From assembly GCF_028736925.1 (NCBI RefSeq), contig NZ_JAQZAT010000017.1:36708-100707 (forward strand): a stretch of 64,000 nt of DNA. The letters run 5' to 3'. The translations under genes were made by a program, and so were the position numbers. Positions 8,403 through 17,637 of the stretch are shown here, in pieces (position 1 is the first letter of the stretch; the number at the start of each line of letters is the position of its first letter). The DNA comes from Flavivirga sp. 57AJ16. Its GTDB lineage: Bacteria > Bacteroidota > Bacteroidia > Flavobacteriales > Flavobacteriaceae. The notes beneath the pieces are model-generated. The model was not told the origin of the DNA and searched no databases. It saw only the letters and a list, made by a program, of their open reading frames with translations.

Positions 8403-8621
8403 AAACTGAAATTGAAGTTGAAATTGAAGTTGAAAACGATCCATGGACACCAATAGAAACATTTCGACTTCAATTTCAACTTCGACTTCAACTTCAAACT
8501 GAAAATGAAACTGAAAATGAAACTGAAAATGAACTTGAAATTGAACTTGAATTTGAAAAACGATTAATAAACATGAATAGAAACATTTCGACTTCGACTT
8601 CGATTTCGATTTCAACTTCAA
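8403..8621. repeat. Self-complementary hexamer microsatellite, tract 2 (two foldback units)
   Basis: The tract alternates polarity. GAA-phased hexamers at 8408-8436 face TTC-phased hexamers at 8463-8497, and GAA-phased units at 8499-8560 face TTC-phased units at 8587-8621. Each pair would fold into a long hairpin. The loop element AATAGAAACATTTCGACTTC is identical at 8452-8471 and 8576-8595, 124 bases apart, so the two units look like a tandem duplication. The tract fills most of the 423-base gap 8289-8711, and open frames across it on both strands are low-complexity artefacts. Confidence 0.75.
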
Positions 8622-8711
8622 TACAAACTCGCTTTAGTAAGAAAATATTTTACTTTGACTCATTTCACAAGAATGTCAACTTTTGTACATTAGCAACAAA
8701 CTTAATGATAC

Positions 8712-10340
8712 ATGGATATTAACTTCAACAAAAACGAAGATCATAATAAACTTTTACTCTCTGAATTAAATAAACGCTTGGCCAAAGTAAGTCTTGGTGG
8801 CGGAAAAAAACGTATTGAAAAGCACCACGCTAAAGGAAAAATGACAGCCAGAGAACGTATCAATTACCTTTTGGATGCCAAGTCCAAATCTATTGAAATT
8901 GGTGCTTTTGCAGGAGAAGACATGTATGCTGAACACGGTGGCTGTCCTTCTGGTGGCGTTGTTATAAAGATCGGTTATATTAAAGGCAAACAATGCATTG
9001 TAGTTGCCAATGACGCTACCGTGAAAGCAGGTGCCTGGTTTCCTATAACCGGAAAAAAGAATTTGCGTGCACAGGAAATAGCCATTGAAAATAGGCTTCC
9101 TATTATTTACTTAGTGGATTCAGCTGGCGTGTATTTACCGCTTCAGGATGATATATTCCCGGATAAAGAACACTTTGGACGTATTTTTAGAAACAATGCT
9201 GTTATGAGCAGTATGGGGATTACCCAAATTGCCGCTGTTATGGGAAGTTGTGTTGCAGGGGGCGCCTATTTGCCCATTATGAGCGATGAGGCTTTAATTG
9301 TCGACAAAACAGGGAGCATCTTCCTTGCTGGCAGTTATTTGGTAAAGGCAGCCATTGGAGAAACTATTGATAATGAAACTCTGGGCGGCGCGACAACGCA
9401 CTGTGAAATTTCTGGAGTAACCGATTATAAAGCTAAAGACGATAAAGATGCCTTGGATACCATTAAAAATATTATCGATAAGATCGGGGATTATGATAAA
9501 GCTGGCTTTAATAGAAGTGATTCAAAAAAACCAAAGGAAAATACCAAGGATATATACGGAATATTACCAAAATCCAGAGCTGATCAATATGATATGTACG
9601 AGATCATTAAGCGATTGGTGGATGATTCTAAATTTGATGAGTATAAAGCAGGTTATGGTCAAACCATTATTACCTGTTATGCCAGAATTGATGGTTGGGC
9701 CGTAGGGATTGTTGCCAACCAACGTAAATTGGTGAAAACAAAAAAGGGTGAAATGCAATTTGGAGGCGTTATTTATAATGATAGTGCAGACAAGGCCACA
9801 CGTTTTATTGCTAATTGTAACCAGAAAAAAATCCCATTAGTTTTTTTACAAGATGTCACAGGCTTTATGGTAGGTAGCAAAAGTGAACATGGCGGTATTA
9901 TTAAAGATGGTGCTAAAATGGTAAATGCGGTCAGTAATTCTATAGTTCCAAAGTTTACGATAGTTATAGGGAACAGTTATGGAGCTGGTAATTATGCCAT
10001 GTGCGGCAAGGCTTACGACCCTAGATTGATCGTTGCATGGCCAAGCGCAGAACTCGCCGTTATGAGTGGGAATTCGGCTGCCAAAGTATTGTTACAAATT
10101 GAAAAAGCATCGTTAGAAAAACAAGGTGAAAAAATTACTCCGGAAAAAGAAGCGGAACTTTTTAATAAAATAAAGGACAGATACGATAACCAAGTGTCTC
10201 CATATTATGCGGCGGCTCGTATCTGGACGGATGCCATTATTGATCCCCTGGATACAAGACATTGGATTAGCATGGGCATTGAAGCCGCTAACCATGCCCC
10301 TATTGAAAAACCATTTAATTTAGGAGTTTTACAAGTATAA
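8712..10340 (+). CDS. Acyl-CoA carboxylase beta (carboxyltransferase) subunit
   Basis: The 542-residue product is a biotin-dependent carboxyltransferase with N-terminal (about 30-270) and C-terminal (about 290-520) crotonase-like halves. Landmarks are KMTARERINYLLD, GGCPSGGVVIKIGYI, VMGSCVAGGAYLP and GNSYGAGNYAMCGKAYDPR. The ending AARIWTDAIIDPLDTR resembles methylcrotonyl-CoA carboxylase beta more than propionyl-CoA carboxylase, which would place it in leucine degradation; this is a judgement from memory of the families. No biotin carboxylase or carrier subunit lies nearby. A DUF3352-like gene follows 33 bases downstream. Confidence 0.92.
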   Translation: MDINFNKNEDHNKLLLSELNKRLAKVSLGGGKKRIEKHHAKGKMTARERINYLLDAKSKSIEIGAFAGEDMYAEHGGCPSGGVVIKIGYIKGKQCIVVANDATVKAGAWFPITGKKNLRAQEIAIENRLPIIYLVDSAGVYLPLQDDIFPDKEHFGRIFRNNAVMSSMGITQIAAVMGSCVAGGAYLPIMSDEALIVDKTGSIFLAGSYLVKAAIGETIDNETLGGATTHCEISGVTDYKAKDDKDALDTIKNIIDKIGDYDKAGFNRSDSKKPKENTKDIYGILPKSRADQYDMYEIIKRLVDDSKFDEYKAGYGQTIITCYARIDGWAVGIVANQRKLVKTKKGEMQFGGVIYNDSADKATRFIANCNQKKIPLVFLQDVTGFMVGSKSEHGGIIKDGAKMVNAVSNSIVPKFTIVIGNSYGAGNYAMCGKAYDPRLIVAWPSAELAVMSGNSAAKVLLQIEKASLEKQGEKITPEKEAELFNKIKDRYDNQVSPYYAAARIWTDAIIDPLDTRHWISMGIEAANHAPIEKPFNLGVLQV

Positions 10341-10373
10341 TGAAACATTTTCATCCCCAAATTTGTTTAAATT

Positions 10374-12368
10374 ATGAAAAAAAGGAATATTTTATCCCTC
10401 CTGGGCCTACTTATTACTAGTTATGCGATATACCTAATTTACACATTCTATATTGATAATAATGATAATATAAAATCCATCTATTTAGTTCCAAAAGATG
10501 CCGTTTATATTATTGAAAGCCAAAAGCCCATTGATAATTGGAATACCATAAGTAAAAGTGAGATTTGGAAACACTTAAATACCAATGCTTATTTTAACGA
10601 TCTTACCGAAAGTCTTAATAAACTGGACACCATCTTTAAACAAGATGAAGGTCTTTTTAAACGATTTGGGGATAGGGAAATACTCATTTCCGCCCATATT
10701 TACGCGCCTAAAAAATATGATTTTTTCTATGTGATCGATTTACAGAAAATAGCAAAACTCAATATCTTAAAAAGTCATTTAAACACTATTACTAGCGACA
10801 ATTTTAGAGTGAGCAAGCGTAAATACCATGAACATCAAATAACCGAGGTTTATGATATAAAAACCCATGAAACGCTATACATGAGCTTTATCCAAAATCA
10901 AATGATCCTGTCTTATGTACACACGCTTGTCGAGGCTTCAATAGACCAATATTTAGAACCTGAGATTGGAAGGAACCTTAAATTTATAGAAGTAAATAAA
11001 GAAGTTGGTTATAATGATATGTTCCGTTTATATTTTCAGTATGACTATTTGGATGATTTTATTAAAATCTTTTCGAATGATTCTGGTAGCCTAGGAAACA
11101 CATTAAGCAACAGTCTGGAATTTAGTGGCTTTAGCTTTGATCTAGATCATAATACAATGACCGCAAACGGCATAACAAACTCTAACGATAAAGCAAGTGC
11201 CTACTTAAGGGCGCTAAAAAAATCTGGGAAAGGCACACGCAGTATCAGCAAAATTGCTCCCAAGCAAACAGCCCTTTATTTAAGCTTTTCTTTTAGTAGC
11301 TTTAACGAGTTCCATAATAATTTTGAGTCTATTCAGAAAGAGGACCCCGAACAATTTAAAAGTTATTTAGATGGTGTTGAAAAGGTAGAGAACTTTTTGA
11401 AAATTGACATGAAAACCCACTTTATTAGCTGGATAGATGACGAAATAGCCTTACTCCAACTACATTCCACAGTGTCCCAATCTAAAAAAGATGTTGCCGT
11501 TATCCTAAAAACCAATGATAGTAAAAAAGCCAAACAGAATTTGGATTTTATTTTAGAACAAATACGAAAGCGCAGCCCCGTAAAGTTTAAAGAAGTTAAC
11601 TATAAAGGCTACCCTATTAACTTTATGTCCATTAAAGGTTTTTTTAAAATACTAATTGGTAATTTATTTAAAGAGATCGATAAGCCTTATTTTACTATTA
11701 TAGAGGATTATGTCGTATTTAGCAATCATCCCAATACCTTAAAAAGTATTATAAATAGCTATACAAATAAAGAAACTTTAGACCATTTTGAAGCCTATAA
11801 GAACTTTAACGATGCGTTTGATAGTAGATGTAGTGTTTTCACTTATATCAATGCGCCTAATTTATATAATAGTGTGTACAATTTTGTAGATGCCAGTGCA
11901 AAAAAGCAACTAAAAACGAATAAGGATTATTTTATTTGCTTCCCGCAAATTGGGATTCAATTAACACCGGAAAAAGATTTTTTTGAAAGCAAAATAGTCA
12001 TCGATTATGAAAATCCGAATATTGTAAAAACCAAATATACATTTACAGATACAGCTATTGCAACAAAAACAATCAATACACCCCAATTAGTAGAGATTAC
12101 CGAAGAAAATTTTAATAAAGAAACTGTTTTCAATATTTCCGAAATTTTCCCTACAGATCTAACTGCCAAAGAATTTGTAAAAAAACATTCCAACGGAAAA
12201 GTTAATTTTTTTGTAGAATTAAAGGACGGTTTAAAACATGGCGACTATAAAGAATATTATAGAAATGGCAAACTGAAAATCTCTGGTAAATATTATAAAG
12301 ATGCCCAAAATGGTGCTTGGCGCGCTTATAATTTTAATGGCGATTTGGTATTTAAAAAACGGTTTTAA
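10374..12368 (+). CDS. DUF3352-like membrane-anchored protein with C-terminal MORN-like tail
   Basis: The 664-residue product starts with a single membrane anchor (about residues 7-27) and continues as a large extracytoplasmic region whose opening, VPKDAVYIIES, resembles the DUF3352 family of Bacteroidota and cyanobacteria. The last 55 residues contain two YwqK/MORN-like units, KHSNGKVNFFVELKDGLKHG and YYRNGKLKISGKYYKDAQNG, often seen at surface proteins of this phylum. It starts 33 bases after the carboxylase gene and is probably cotranscribed with it. Function is unknown, and the family assignment is moderate. Confidence 0.8.
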   Translation: MKKRNILSLLGLLITSYAIYLIYTFYIDNNDNIKSIYLVPKDAVYIIESQKPIDNWNTISKSEIWKHLNTNAYFNDLTESLNKLDTIFKQDEGLFKRFGDREILISAHIYAPKKYDFFYVIDLQKIAKLNILKSHLNTITSDNFRVSKRKYHEHQITEVYDIKTHETLYMSFIQNQMILSYVHTLVEASIDQYLEPEIGRNLKFIEVNKEVGYNDMFRLYFQYDYLDDFIKIFSNDSGSLGNTLSNSLEFSGFSFDLDHNTMTANGITNSNDKASAYLRALKKSGKGTRSISKIAPKQTALYLSFSFSSFNEFHNNFESIQKEDPEQFKSYLDGVEKVENFLKIDMKTHFISWIDDEIALLQLHSTVSQSKKDVAVILKTNDSKKAKQNLDFILEQIRKRSPVKFKEVNYKGYPINFMSIKGFFKILIGNLFKEIDKPYFTIIEDYVVFSNHPNTLKSIINSYTNKETLDHFEAYKNFNDAFDSRCSVFTYINAPNLYNSVYNFVDASAKKQLKTNKDYFICFPQIGIQLTPEKDFFESKIVIDYENPNIVKTKYTFTDTAIATKTINTPQLVEITEENFNKETVFNISEIFPTDLTAKEFVKKHSNGKVNFFVELKDGLKHGDYKEYYRNGKLKISGKYYKDAQNGAWRAYNFNGDLVFKKRF

Positions 12369-12505
12369 TATAGCATGATAGACTTATAAAATTAAGAAAA
12401 GCCAAAGAAACCTCAATAAACAGATCGTATAGTTGAGTTTAATATTTTTTATTTTCTCGTAAAAATTCTGTATCTTAATGATTAGAAATCAATAACTTTT
12501 CAATC

Positions 12506-12928
12506 ATGGGAACAATAAAAACGCTCAACAAGTGGGCAAATGCGCATACGTATTTACCTCTTGATATACTACGTGTCGCTCTAGGTGTCTTTTTATTTAT
12601 TAAAGGCATTAGCTTTATGTCTGATAGTACCATGCTCATGGAGTTATTTAAACCTATACAGAATTTAGCGGGCGGCATGGTCGTTATTCATTATGTAGCA
12701 CCTGCCCATTTTATTGGAGGTCTTTTAATCGCTTTTGGTTTACTTACCAGATGGGTCATTATTGCTCAGCTTCCTATTTTAATTGGCGCTATTGTTATAA
12801 ATTTTGCAGGAGAAATGAGTACTTCGAACTTAATATTGGCATTAATTACTTTTCTTGTTTGTTTATTTTTCTTGTTTTATGGCTCGGGCAAACACTCACT
12901 GGATTATTATTTTAAAATGCAGAAATAA
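12506..12928 (+). CDS. DoxX family membrane protein
   Basis: The 140-residue product has four predicted transmembrane helices, with the DoxX/SURF4-type features LRVALGVFLFIKGISF in helix 1 and HYVAPAHFIGGLLIAFGLLTRW around helices 2 and 3. DoxX-like proteins are small inner-membrane proteins connected with quinone or redox chemistry, though most have no tested function. It stands alone, 137 bases after the preceding gene, and is followed by repeat DNA. Confidence 0.85.
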   Translation: MGTIKTLNKWANAHTYLPLDILRVALGVFLFIKGISFMSDSTMLMELFKPIQNLAGGMVVIHYVAPAHFIGGLLIAFGLLTRWVIIAQLPILIGAIVINFAGEMSTSNLILALITFLVCLFFLFYGSGKHSLDYYFKMQK

Positions 12929-12932
12929 AAAG

Positions 12933-13279
12933 TGTCATTTTAAACGAAGTGAACCTACTTACCAGTAACCACAGTGTATCCACATCTTTTTCGATATATG
13001 AGCTAAAAGTTTTTTTACTTACTTTTAGCTCTCAGATCTTATTTGATAATTTGTTATACCATTTTCACTTTAAAGTTACTCAAAAAAAATACAGTTATTT
13101 TTTGTTTAGGCAAAAAAGAAAAGCAAGTGCTCAGCTTGACTGGGTAGCAAGCATAGCTTAGCTACGTTTAAGTTTTATTTTGATGCATAAACGGAAAAGA
13201 ACAAATTTTAGTGGGTAACTTTAAAATGAAAATGGTATTATCGGTATTTTTAGGTTTTTCCACTGCGCTCAAAATGACA
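12933..13279. repeat. 347-base foldback element with nested inverted repeats
   Basis: TGTCATTTT at 12933-12941 pairs with 13271-13279. Inside it, 13057-13079 pairs with 13215-13237 at 22 of 23 positions, and GAGCTAAAAGT at 13000-13010 pairs perfectly with 13021-13031. The stretch GTGTATCCACATCTTTTT near 12974 is a variant of the GTGTACCCACATCTTTT motif at 2333 and 50941. The inner side of the right end contains TGAGCGCAGTGGAAA on the minus strand, a relative of the TGAGCGTAGTCGAAG repeat. The element occupies the 375-base gap between doxX and the vWA gene. Confidence 0.7.
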
Positions 13280-13303
13280 ACTTATAAATTTTAAACGCCC
13301 CTT

Positions 13304-15625
13304 TTAATAGTTTTGATAAGAAGAAACCAATCGTATAAATTCTGATCTATAGCCATCTTTATCATCTCCTCTACCCTGTTTAGCCAATTCAATAACATCT
13401 TCTGTTTTTGAATTATTGTGATACTTAGACTGTCTTAATTGCATCCCAAATAGAGCGACCGCTGAAGCAAATTTTAAATCTTCGGAAGCTTCTGTAATAA
13501 TATCTTTCTGAACATGGACCATTTCTATACTTTTATTTCCATCTGGTTTTTTATATCTAAATTTTACCGTAAATAATTCATTGGAGTCATTGTAAGTACC
13601 CTTAGTTTTAGTGTACTTTAAATCAGGTACGTCTTTAAGATAATCACTTTTTACACCATTGGGAATCACCTCATACAAAGCAGTAACGGTGTGTCCGCTG
13701 CCTAATTCACCTGCATCTTTTGTATCATCAATAAAATCTTCATCTTCAAGCATCCTGTTTTCATATCCAATGAGCCTGTATGCCTGTACTTTATTCGGAT
13801 TAAATTCTATCTGAATTTTTACATCTTTTGCTATGGTAAATAAGGTACCTCCAAACTCTTTTCCAAAAACTTTTTGTGCTTCTTGCATATTATCAATATA
13901 GGCATGATTCCCATTACCTTTATCCGCTAATGTTTCAAGTTTGGAATCCTTATAGTTTCCATAGCCAAATCCTAAAACTGATAAAAATACACCAGATTTA
14001 CGCTTTTCTTCAATTAATGCTTCCATGGCTTTATCACTTGAGGCTCCTACATTAAAATCGCCATCGGTAGCTAAGATCACTCTATTATTTCCATTCTTTT
14101 TATAATGTTTTTCTGCTAATTTATAAGCTAATTTTATACCCGCTCCACCAGCAGTAGATCCTCCTGAGCTTAAGTTATCCAAAGCGTTTAATATTTTTTC
14201 TTTATGCTTTCCTGAGGTTGGCTCTAAAACAACACCGGCCGCACCCGCATATACCACAATAGATACTTTATCCTGTTCGCGCAATTGATTTACCAAAAGC
14301 CTGAAAGCCGATTTCAAAAGCGGTAGTTTGTTCTGCGAGCTCATAGAGCCTGAAACATCCAACAGAAAAGTAAGATTTGATGCAGGTAACGCTTTATGAT
14401 CATATGTTTTTCCTTGTAAGCCTATTTTAACAATTTTTGTATCGTGGTGCCACGGTGTTTTCGATACTTCTGTATTTATAGAAAAAGGGTGTTGTTCTGT
14501 TGGTTGTGGATAATTATAATCAAAATAATTGACCATTTCCTCAATTTTAACGGCATCTGGCTCAATAGTTTCTCCATAATTAATCATGCGCCTTATATTA
14601 CTATATGAAGCCTTATCTACATCAATAGAAAAAGTGGATAATGGTGAAAGTGATGTGCTTTCAAAACGATTCTCTTCAATAACCGCATAACTTTCATTAT
14701 TGTGTATTCTAAAATTCCCTTGGCGTGTCGTTATAACAATACAACCATTTTTAGCAATTTTCCCAAACTTTGTTTTAGCATCGGACTTACCATATTCCTT
14801 TTTGCTGTCAATATCCGATTCTTTTAAATTCTCAATGATATGGTTGTTCTCTTTTTTAATAGGTACGCCATCAACAATATACAGAAGTTCCTTTCCCTTA
14901 TCGGTTTTATTGTTTTTGGTGCTAATCAGAATAACACCATTGGCGCCTCTGTTTCCGTAAATGGTTTTTGATGCATCGTCTTTTAAAACATCTATAGCTT
15001 TAATGTTTTTTGCATTCATTTGCTCTAAGTTTTTATAAGGAGACACAACACCATCTATAACAACTAAAGGTTCTTTATTTCCAGAAAGTGAAGATATTCC
15101 CCTTATACTAATTTGGGAATTTGTACTCGGTACAGCAGAATTGTTAGCGACATGAACGCCTGCTACTTGTCCTTGTAATGTTTTTGACACTGATTTGGAT
15201 TGTATCTGACTTGCCAATTTATTATGATATGCTTTTTGTTTTTGGCGTTTTATTTGGGATGCTGAAGCGGTATGAGATAGTTTACTACCCGTTTTATAAT
15301 AACCTGCTGCAACTACAACTTCTTCTAAACGAGAAACATCTTCTTGTAAAGCTACAGAAATAGTGTTAAGGGTTCCAACCTTCTTTTCTTGCGTTACAAA
15401 GCCTATATAATTAAAAACAAGAATATCTGTTGGTTTTGCCTTAATTTGATAAAGTCCATCAAAATTTGTAACGACACCTTTTTTCGTTCCTTTAATTATA
15501 ATATTCGCTCCTGCTAACGGTAAATTATCACTTGCAGAGGTTACTTTTCCCGATATTAAACGTTCCTGAGCTTGCACTTGCACAGAAACAGTTAATACAA
15601 TAATGATTTTTAATAACGTTTTCAT
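13304..15625 (-). CDS. TonB-plug-like / von Willebrand A fusion protein (YfbK-type)
   Basis: This 773-residue secreted protein starts with a signal peptide ending VQAQ, then a carboxypeptidase-D-like regulatory domain (about 22-95) and a SusC-type plug with VAGVHVANN, ISIRGISS and a GANGVILIST ending (about 120-238). A second, shorter plug-like stretch follows with YIVDGVPI and NGCIVITT (about 245-303). The rest is a YfbK-type unit: an N-terminal domain (about 320-380), a vWA domain with a complete MIDAS motif DVSGS near 420, and the C-terminal family domain. No beta-barrel is present, so it is not a transporter. Confidence 0.9.
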   Translation of the reverse strand: MKTLLKIIIVLTVSVQVQAQERLISGKVTSASDNLPLAGANIIIKGTKKGVVTNFDGLYQIKAKPTDILVFNYIGFVTQEKKVGTLNTISVALQEDVSRLEEVVVAAGYYKTGSKLSHTASASQIKRQKQKAYHNKLASQIQSKSVSKTLQGQVAGVHVANNSAVPSTNSQISIRGISSLSGNKEPLVVIDGVVSPYKNLEQMNAKNIKAIDVLKDDASKTIYGNRGANGVILISTKNNKTDKGKELLYIVDGVPIKKENNHIIENLKESDIDSKKEYGKSDAKTKFGKIAKNGCIVITTRQGNFRIHNNESYAVIEENRFESTSLSPLSTFSIDVDKASYSNIRRMINYGETIEPDAVKIEEMVNYFDYNYPQPTEQHPFSINTEVSKTPWHHDTKIVKIGLQGKTYDHKALPASNLTFLLDVSGSMSSQNKLPLLKSAFRLLVNQLREQDKVSIVVYAGAAGVVLEPTSGKHKEKILNALDNLSSGGSTAGGAGIKLAYKLAEKHYKKNGNNRVILATDGDFNVGASSDKAMEALIEEKRKSGVFLSVLGFGYGNYKDSKLETLADKGNGNHAYIDNMQEAQKVFGKEFGGTLFTIAKDVKIQIEFNPNKVQAYRLIGYENRMLEDEDFIDDTKDAGELGSGHTVTALYEVIPNGVKSDYLKDVPDLKYTKTKGTYNDSNELFTVKFRYKKPDGNKSIEMVHVQKDIITEASEDLKFASAVALFGMQLRQSKYHNNSKTEDVIELAKQGRGDDKDGYRSEFIRLVSSYQNY

Positions 15626-15774
15626 AATAGTTGATTTTAAAGTTTAGCATAAAACTAACCTCAAACCCTTTCTTATAAAACCGATAATGAGTGAAGTATC
15701 CTTTTGAATGAGTCAGACACAAAAAAAGGGTAAACTTTCGCCTATCCTTCTTATTAAATATAATGTTTTTTAAA

Positions 15775-17538
15775 TTATTTAATCTCCAAGCTATAAGGAA
15801 ACAATAATTGAATGCCCTTTTTCTTGGACATAGATTTTATTTCTTTATAAATTCTATAACTCTCCTCTCCCAATTCCTCTTTTAAAAGTGTTTCTTTAGC
15901 TTTTATCAAACCTAAATCGCTTAGTATTTCATCAAAATCTTTTTCATAAACAGGGAACTCTTCTATTTTATAATCTACAATTTCAGCGGCCTCAGAGGCT
16001 CTTTGCAGTGCCAGGTCCAACCCGCCCAATTCATCTACCAATCCATTGTTTAAAGCATCTACACCAGTCCAAACACGTCCTTGTGCAATGGCTTTAACAT
16101 CGTCTTGATCCATATGACGCCCTATAGACACCCTATATGTAAACAATTCATAGATATCAACAATTTCTTCTTTAATAAACGCTCGTTGTTCTTCATTTAA
16201 AGGCTCAAAAAAGCTATACGAAATTGCATTTTTGTTAGTTATAACTTGTTCTGCATTAATGCCCATGTTATCTGCTAATTGTTTTCCATTGGGCAATATT
16301 CCAAACACGCCTATACTTCCTGTAATGGTCGTTGGTTCTGCAATAATCCTATCGGCATGGCAAGCAATGTAGTAGCCACCAGATGCAGCAACATCTCCCA
16401 TGGAAACGATGACAGGTTTCACTTTTTTGGTCAACGCTATTTCCCTCCAAATCAATTCGCTCGCCAAGGCACTTCCCCCAGGGGAATTTATACGTAAAAC
16501 AATCGCTTTTATTCTGCTGTCTTCTCTAGCTTCTTTTAAAGAGACACTCATAACACCTTGCCCAACCGTTTCTTCATCGCCCTCTCCATAAATAATATCG
16601 CCTTCGGCATAAATAACGGCTATTTTGTTTTTACTACTATTGGATTTTAATTTATTGGCTGTATAAACCGCATAATCTGCAATTGTAACAGCTTCTAAAT
16701 CATCATTAAGATCCATACCAATAGAAAACTTGATATCATCAATATATTCATCGTGATAGGCTATTTTATCAATAAGAGAAGCCTTTTTTGCTAAATCTGA
16801 AGTTCTGCCCAATAAGCTATCTGCAATAACGTTTAATCTATCTGTGCTTATATTTCTACTTTTCGAAATATCTTGTTTTATTTCACTCCAGAGTCCGTTT
16901 AAATAAACCGAAATCTGTTCTCTATTTTCATCACTCATTTCATTGGCTAAAAACGGCTCTACGGCACTTTTATATTTTCCGAATCGCACCACTTCCATCT
17001 TGAAACCTGTTTTCTCCTGAAAATCCTTAAAGTACAAACGCTCTGAATATAACCCTTTAAAGGCCATCACTCCAGCTGGATTCATATAAATGGTATCGGC
17101 AACCGAGCTTAAATAATAATCCTTCTGTGTATAGATATCTGCGTATGCTACAATGAATTTTCCCGATTCTTTAAATTTCAATAAAGCATTTCTCAACGCT
17201 TTTGTTTGTGAGATTCCAGCGCTAATAAAATTATTGTCAATGGAAATCCCTTTAATCCTATCATCAGTTGCAGCATAATTAATAGCATCAATAATATTGA
17301 ACAGGCCATTCTTTTTATCTTCATTTAAAAATGGATACTCTGCAAATTCAATTCTATCTGCATAATCTTTTATAGGAAAGTCCAATCTTAATTCTAAGAC
17401 AGAATTAGGCTTTACCCGAACCAATTCATCAGACGACGATCCCAATAAAAGTCCGATTAAGAACAAACCAAAAAAGCAGATAACAAAGAATACAATAATT
17501 CCTGTTACTGTTGATAAAACACGCTTAATAAAATCCAT
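15775..17538 (-). CDS. sppA: Signal peptide peptidase SppA (67K type)
   Basis: The 587-residue protein has one N-terminal membrane helix (about residues 10-34) and two tandem protease domains of the S49 family. The catalytic serine is in GDVAASGGYYIAC in the C-terminal half and the general-base lysine in DIYTQKDYYLSS in the N-terminal half, the arrangement of the long SppA. It degrades cleaved signal peptides from the outer face of the inner membrane. It lies about 100 bases downstream of menE on the same strand and may be partly served by its own promoter. Confidence 0.95.
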   Translation of the reverse strand: MDFIKRVLSTVTGIIVFFVICFFGLFLIGLLLGSSSDELVRVKPNSVLELRLDFPIKDYADRIEFAEYPFLNEDKKNGLFNIIDAINYAATDDRIKGISIDNNFISAGISQTKALRNALLKFKESGKFIVAYADIYTQKDYYLSSVADTIYMNPAGVMAFKGLYSERLYFKDFQEKTGFKMEVVRFGKYKSAVEPFLANEMSDENREQISVYLNGLWSEIKQDISKSRNISTDRLNVIADSLLGRTSDLAKKASLIDKIAYHDEYIDDIKFSIGMDLNDDLEAVTIADYAVYTANKLKSNSSKNKIAVIYAEGDIIYGEGDEETVGQGVMSVSLKEAREDSRIKAIVLRINSPGGSALASELIWREIALTKKVKPVIVSMGDVAASGGYYIACHADRIIAEPTTITGSIGVFGILPNGKQLADNMGINAEQVITNKNAISYSFFEPLNEEQRAFIKEEIVDIYELFTYRVSIGRHMDQDDVKAIAQGRVWTGVDALNNGLVDELGGLDLALQRASEAAEIVDYKIEEFPVYEKDFDEILSDLGLIKAKETLLKEELGEESYRIYKEIKSMSKKKGIQLLFPYSLEIK

Positions 17539-17637
17539 AATTTATATATTCTATTTGTAGAGGTAATTTAAACTTTTTCGATTCGATCAAAAAAAGTTTA
17601 GACCACTTTGCATTGAAAAAGTTGGCAAAGTTACAAC

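Noticed and set aside
7674..8621. Possible CRISPR array
   Set aside because: Units are six bases and imperfect, with no spacers of constant length and no cas genes.
8294..8722. Several open frames on both strands
   Set aside because: They encode alternating-residue low-complexity peptides produced by the hexamer repeat in every frame.
13304..15625. TonB-dependent transporter
   Set aside because: Plug-like segments occur, but the protein continues into a von Willebrand A domain and has no beta-barrel.
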